64,000 bases of DNA from CBDHFQ01 sp965262565 (GTDB lineage: Bacteria; Bacteroidota; Bacteroidia; J057), in NCBI GenBank assembly GCA_965262565.1, contig CBDHFQ010000008.1:310001-374000 (forward strand), written 5' to 3'. Position 1 is the stretch's first letter, and every line of letters starts with the position of its first letter. Positions 61,461 through 64,000 of this stretch are shown in pieces. The notes beneath the pieces were generated by a model. That model worked only from the letters and a program-made list of their open reading frames with translations. It was not told the DNA's origin and did no database searches. A program made the position numbers and the translations under genes.

Positions 61461-64000
61461 ATGCTATTCAAAGGCTATTCCTGCTTATTATCATCATTTC
61501 GTAGGTACCTGCTACAAAGACCATACAGTAGTAGCGCCAACTTCCCTGCTTATTCCTTTATCAGTGTACTTACACTCTCTTTATTGTGGCTGTTCAGCGG
61601 TCAAATTATCGCTCAACCTCAAGGATTTACCAATTTCGAACTCGTTTTTTCCGATGAATTTAACGGAAGCGAAGTCGATAGTTCAAAGTGGACCTTGTTA
61701 ACAGGCGATGGAACGGAATTCGGGTTACCTCCAGGTTGGGGAAACAATGAATTACAGTATTATCTGCCTCAAAATGCAACGGTGGATAGTGGTTTATTAA
61801 CGATTACCGCCAAAGAAGAGCAAATCGAAGGATACAATTACACTTCTTCCAGAATGATTACGGCTAATAAAGCTGATTTTACTTATGGAAGATTTGAGAT
61901 GCGTGCAAAAATGCCTATTGGGCAAGGTATCTGGCCGGCTTACTGGATGTTTTTTACTGGCCCCGGAGAATATGGCGGTTGGGCGGCAAGTGGAGAAATC
62001 GATATCATGGAATACCTGGGAAATGCCCCTGAGGAAGTGTTTGGAACCATTCATTTTGGCCAACCCTTTCCTGGTAACCTGTTTTCTTCTATAGAATACA
62101 CCTTACCTACCGGAAATTTTAATGAAGACTTCCACGTATTTGCGGCAGAATGGGAACCGGGAGAAATTCGTTGGTATGTAGATTCCGTTTTGTATGCTAC
62201 TCAAAATATTTGGTGGTCCAATGGAGGTCCTTATCCAGCTCCTTTCGACCAGGACTTTCATTTATTACTTAATTTGGCGGTAGGTGGGAACCTTCCGGGT
62301 AATCCAGATGCTACCACCGTTTTTCCTCAGGAATACATCGTAGATTACGTTCGTGTATATCAGGATTTAGATCTACCTACGGTGGAAGTAGCAGTAGACA
62401 ATTCAACCCCAAATCCTGGGGATAGCCTGGTAATTTCAGCTACCCCTAATGCCCCGAGAGGCTTAAGTAAAGTTGAATACTTTCAGGGAGAATTTAAATT
62501 AGGCGAAACTACGACTAACCCTCATCAAATTATTATTCCTGAGGTAGCGGAAGGGGCATTTAGGATCAGAGCAAAGATTACCGATACTACCGGAAAATTC
62601 AATTTTTCAGATTTTGTCGTAGTAACCGTCGGTACCGAGACTCAAGGTCCCTACTCTATGAATCCGGTTCCTATTCCTGGAGTAGTAGAAGCTGAATTTT
62701 TCGATGTAGGAGGGCAAGGAGTAGCGTATAACGACTCAGATCCTACCATTAATGAAGGAAGCAGATCCGCTGGTAATATTTTCCGCTCCGATGAAGGCGT
62801 AGATTTAGAGGCTACTGCTGATGTAGGAGGAGGATTTAATATGGGATTCACTGAAATTGGTGAATGGACGGAGTATACAGTAGATGTACAAGAAGCCGGT
62901 TTTTATAATATAGATATTCGTTTAGCAAGCCAAAGCAGTGCAGGTACTCTTCGAATATTATTTGATGGAGAAGATAAAACGGGTCCTATTAATTTTGTGC
63001 CAACAGGAGGATTCCAGACCTGGGCAGACGTAAGGGTGACAAATGTTTCTCTGGATTCAGGAGTTCAAGTAATGAGATTGGCGTTTGAAGGAGTGGGGAT
63101 CAATGTTAATAAAATAAGCTTATCTGAAGCAGAAGCCCCAGCTTCTCAAGTGTTTGACGATATGGAGCATGGTGATCCTTTGAATAATGGATGGTTTTCT
63201 TTTGGAGGTGCCGTTGGAGGAGGAGGTATTGATCCTAATTCAACAGACCTTCCACCACAGAATGGAGGTTCATTTTCCCTTCAGACAGGATGGGGTTCTG
63301 GGGGAGTACCAGGATTTTTTGGAGGATTTGGAAGAGAGAATCCTTTAGATCTTCCTTCAGCAACTTTCTTTAATTTTTGGATCAATCCAGATGCCGGGCA
63401 GGACTATCTGTTGGAAATCAATTTACAAGAAGATGACAATGGCGATGGAGCGATTAACCCTCCTGATGACGATGAGTTTCAATATAACCTAACGGTAGGA
63501 CCGGAAGGTTCCGGTGCAGAAGTGATTAGCGGAGGAGGATGGCAATTAGTAACCATTCCCTTCAGCAGCTTTTTTGATGACAACTCTTTCTTATTTGGGG
63601 GCAATGGGATTCTTGATCCTGTTTCAGTCGCTAGTGGGGGAAATGGCGAATTAATCAATGTCGTTTTTGCAGTAATCAGTAATTCAGGTGCAGATGTAAC
63701 CTTTAGAACGGATTTCTGGGCTTTCTCTAATAGTCCGTTGAGTCCTGATATTTCTGTAACACCTTTATCTGTAGACTTTGGAGAGGTAGCAGTAGGAAGT
63801 TGTGGTTCTCAAGCCTTCCTAATTGCTAACAATGGCGGCCTTGAGTTGGAAGTTACTGGGCTAAGTATTGTAGGAGACGAAGATTTTACTGTACTAAGCG
63901 ATAGTACGCCAATTATTGTTCCTCCTGGAAATAGTGAGATTGTGGAAATTAGCTTTACTCCTACCACTCCCGGTACTAAAACTGCTGTATTTAGTATAGA
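61461..64000 (+). CDS. GH16 endo-beta-glucanase with accessory domains (3' end outside window)
   Basis: At least 846 residues, open at the window end. Signal peptide about 1-55, ending IIAQP. GH16 domain (about 58-310) with catalytic GEIDIMEYLG (the E-I-D-I-M-E nucleophile/acid-base motif) and later VDYVRVYQ. Next an Ig-like domain (about 315-395), a CBM6-like domain (about 405-560, PGVVEAEFFDVGGQGVAYND), a further beta-sandwich region (about 565-760) and a HYDIN/ASPM-like domain beginning at SPDISVTPLSVDFGEVAVG. Such enzymes cut laminarin or other beta-glucans and this phylum often sends them out by type IX secretion; the C-terminal tag would lie beyond the window. Confidence 0.9.
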   Translation, partial: MLFKGYSCLLSSFRRYLLQRPYSSSANFPAYSFISVLTLSLLWLFSGQIIAQPQGFTNFELVFSDEFNGSEVDSSKWTLLTGDGTEFGLPPGWGNNELQYYLPQNATVDSGLLTITAKEEQIEGYNYTSSRMITANKADFTYGRFEMRAKMPIGQGIWPAYWMFFTGPGEYGGWAASGEIDIMEYLGNAPEEVFGTIHFGQPFPGNLFSSIEYTLPTGNFNEDFHVFAAEWEPGEIRWYVDSVLYATQNIWWSNGGPYPAPFDQDFHLLLNLAVGGNLPGNPDATTVFPQEYIVDYVRVYQDLDLPTVEVAVDNSTPNPGDSLVISATPNAPRGLSKVEYFQGEFKLGETTTNPHQIIIPEVAEGAFRIRAKITDTTGKFNFSDFVVVTVGTETQGPYSMNPVPIPGVVEAEFFDVGGQGVAYNDSDPTINEGSRSAGNIFRSDEGVDLEATADVGGGFNMGFTEIGEWTEYTVDVQEAGFYNIDIRLASQSSAGTLRILFDGEDKTGPINFVPTGGFQTWADVRVTNVSLDSGVQVMRLAFEGVGINVNKISLSEAEAPASQVFDDMEHGDPLNNGWFSFGGAVGGGGIDPNSTDLPPQNGGSFSLQTGWGSGGVPGFFGGFGRENPLDLPSATFFNFWINPDAGQDYLLEINLQEDDNGDGAINPPDDDEFQYNLTVGPEGSGAEVISGGGWQLVTIPFSSFFDDNSFLFGGNGILDPVSVASGGNGELINVVFAVISNSGADVTFRTDFWAFSNSPLSPDISVTPLSVDFGEVAVGSCGSQAFLIANNGGLELEVTGLSIVGDEDFTVLSDSTPIIVPPGNSEIVEISFTPTTPGTKTAVFSI

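Noticed and set aside
1..64000. CRISPR arrays or intact insertion sequences
   Set aside because: No regular repeat-spacer pattern and no intact transposase were seen; only integrase pieces.

Overview
The window looks like a chromosomal segment of a Bacteroidota bacterium, probably of the Cytophagales or a relative. Signs are the Bat aerotolerance operon in its Bacteroidota order, promoter -7 boxes of the TAnnTTTG type, LytTR/LytS and hybrid kinase-AraC regulators, MacB-like permeases with a prefix domain, PadR partners, many signal-peptide and lipoprotein enzymes, and genes with moderate to low GC content. No identity was computed; all calls are from reading motifs.

Layout. (1) 1-12.7 kb is housekeeping DNA: the 5' part of carB, queA, an IspD-KdsC-like fusion, a SpoU methyltransferase, then a nine-gene Bat operon (DUF58, small membrane protein, BatA, BatB, BatC, a four-helix-bundle protein, BatD, BatE) without an adjacent moxR, and a holin-like membrane protein. 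(2) 12.9-17.2 kb is a decay zone: an intact tRNA-Asp followed by remnants of tRNA-Pro and tRNA-Met with terminators, a toxin-antitoxin pair whose PIN toxin is frameshifted, truncated helix-turn-helix fragments, a broken Crp/Fnr gene overlapping a perfect 20-bp CRP-type palindrome, and two neighbouring genes that share an unrecognised helical domain. (3) 17.2-24.4 kb is a tight minus-strand operon: esterase lipoprotein, LytS-type kinase, TolC, HlyD adaptor, permease, ATPase, LytTR regulator. (4) 24.5-29.6 kb is accessory DNA: an attC-like imperfect palindrome after a cupin lipoprotein gene, a PIN toxin with its antitoxin, two integrase remnants (one with the catalytic Tyr replaced by His), then a lipoprotein with the fold of cholesterol-dependent cytolysins but without the undecapeptide, and a hybrid kinase/AraC regulator upstream of it. 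(5) 32.5-40.8 kb carries small-molecule catabolism: a carboxymuconolactone decarboxylase-like protein, an esterase with a degenerate duplicate of its 3' end, AraC, an exported enolase-superfamily dehydratase, an exported RraA-like aldolase, Crp/Fnr, and three secreted proteins (GlcG-like, propeller, Dabb). (6) 40.8-43.8 kb holds a PadR-controlled permease with a clear palindromic operator. (7) 44.2-53.3 kb holds DUF1553, DUF1501, sulfatase, an unknown coupled gene, a TsdA-like dihaem cytochrome and a Tat-exported protein. (8) 53.8-64 kb holds GlgX, two tandem paralogous membrane-anchored proteins, a Gfo/Idh/MocA oxidoreductase, an outer-membrane protein and the start of a long GH16 glucanase running off the window.

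How they fit: the second half suggests a scavenger of polysaccharides, sulfated compounds and sugar acids, much of whose chemistry is exported or surface-anchored. The first accessory zone looks like an old island at a tRNA locus, now largely decayed. The most novel candidates are the cytolysin-like lipoprotein with its regulator, the repeated helical domain behind a CRP palindrome, and the IspD-phosphatase fusion.
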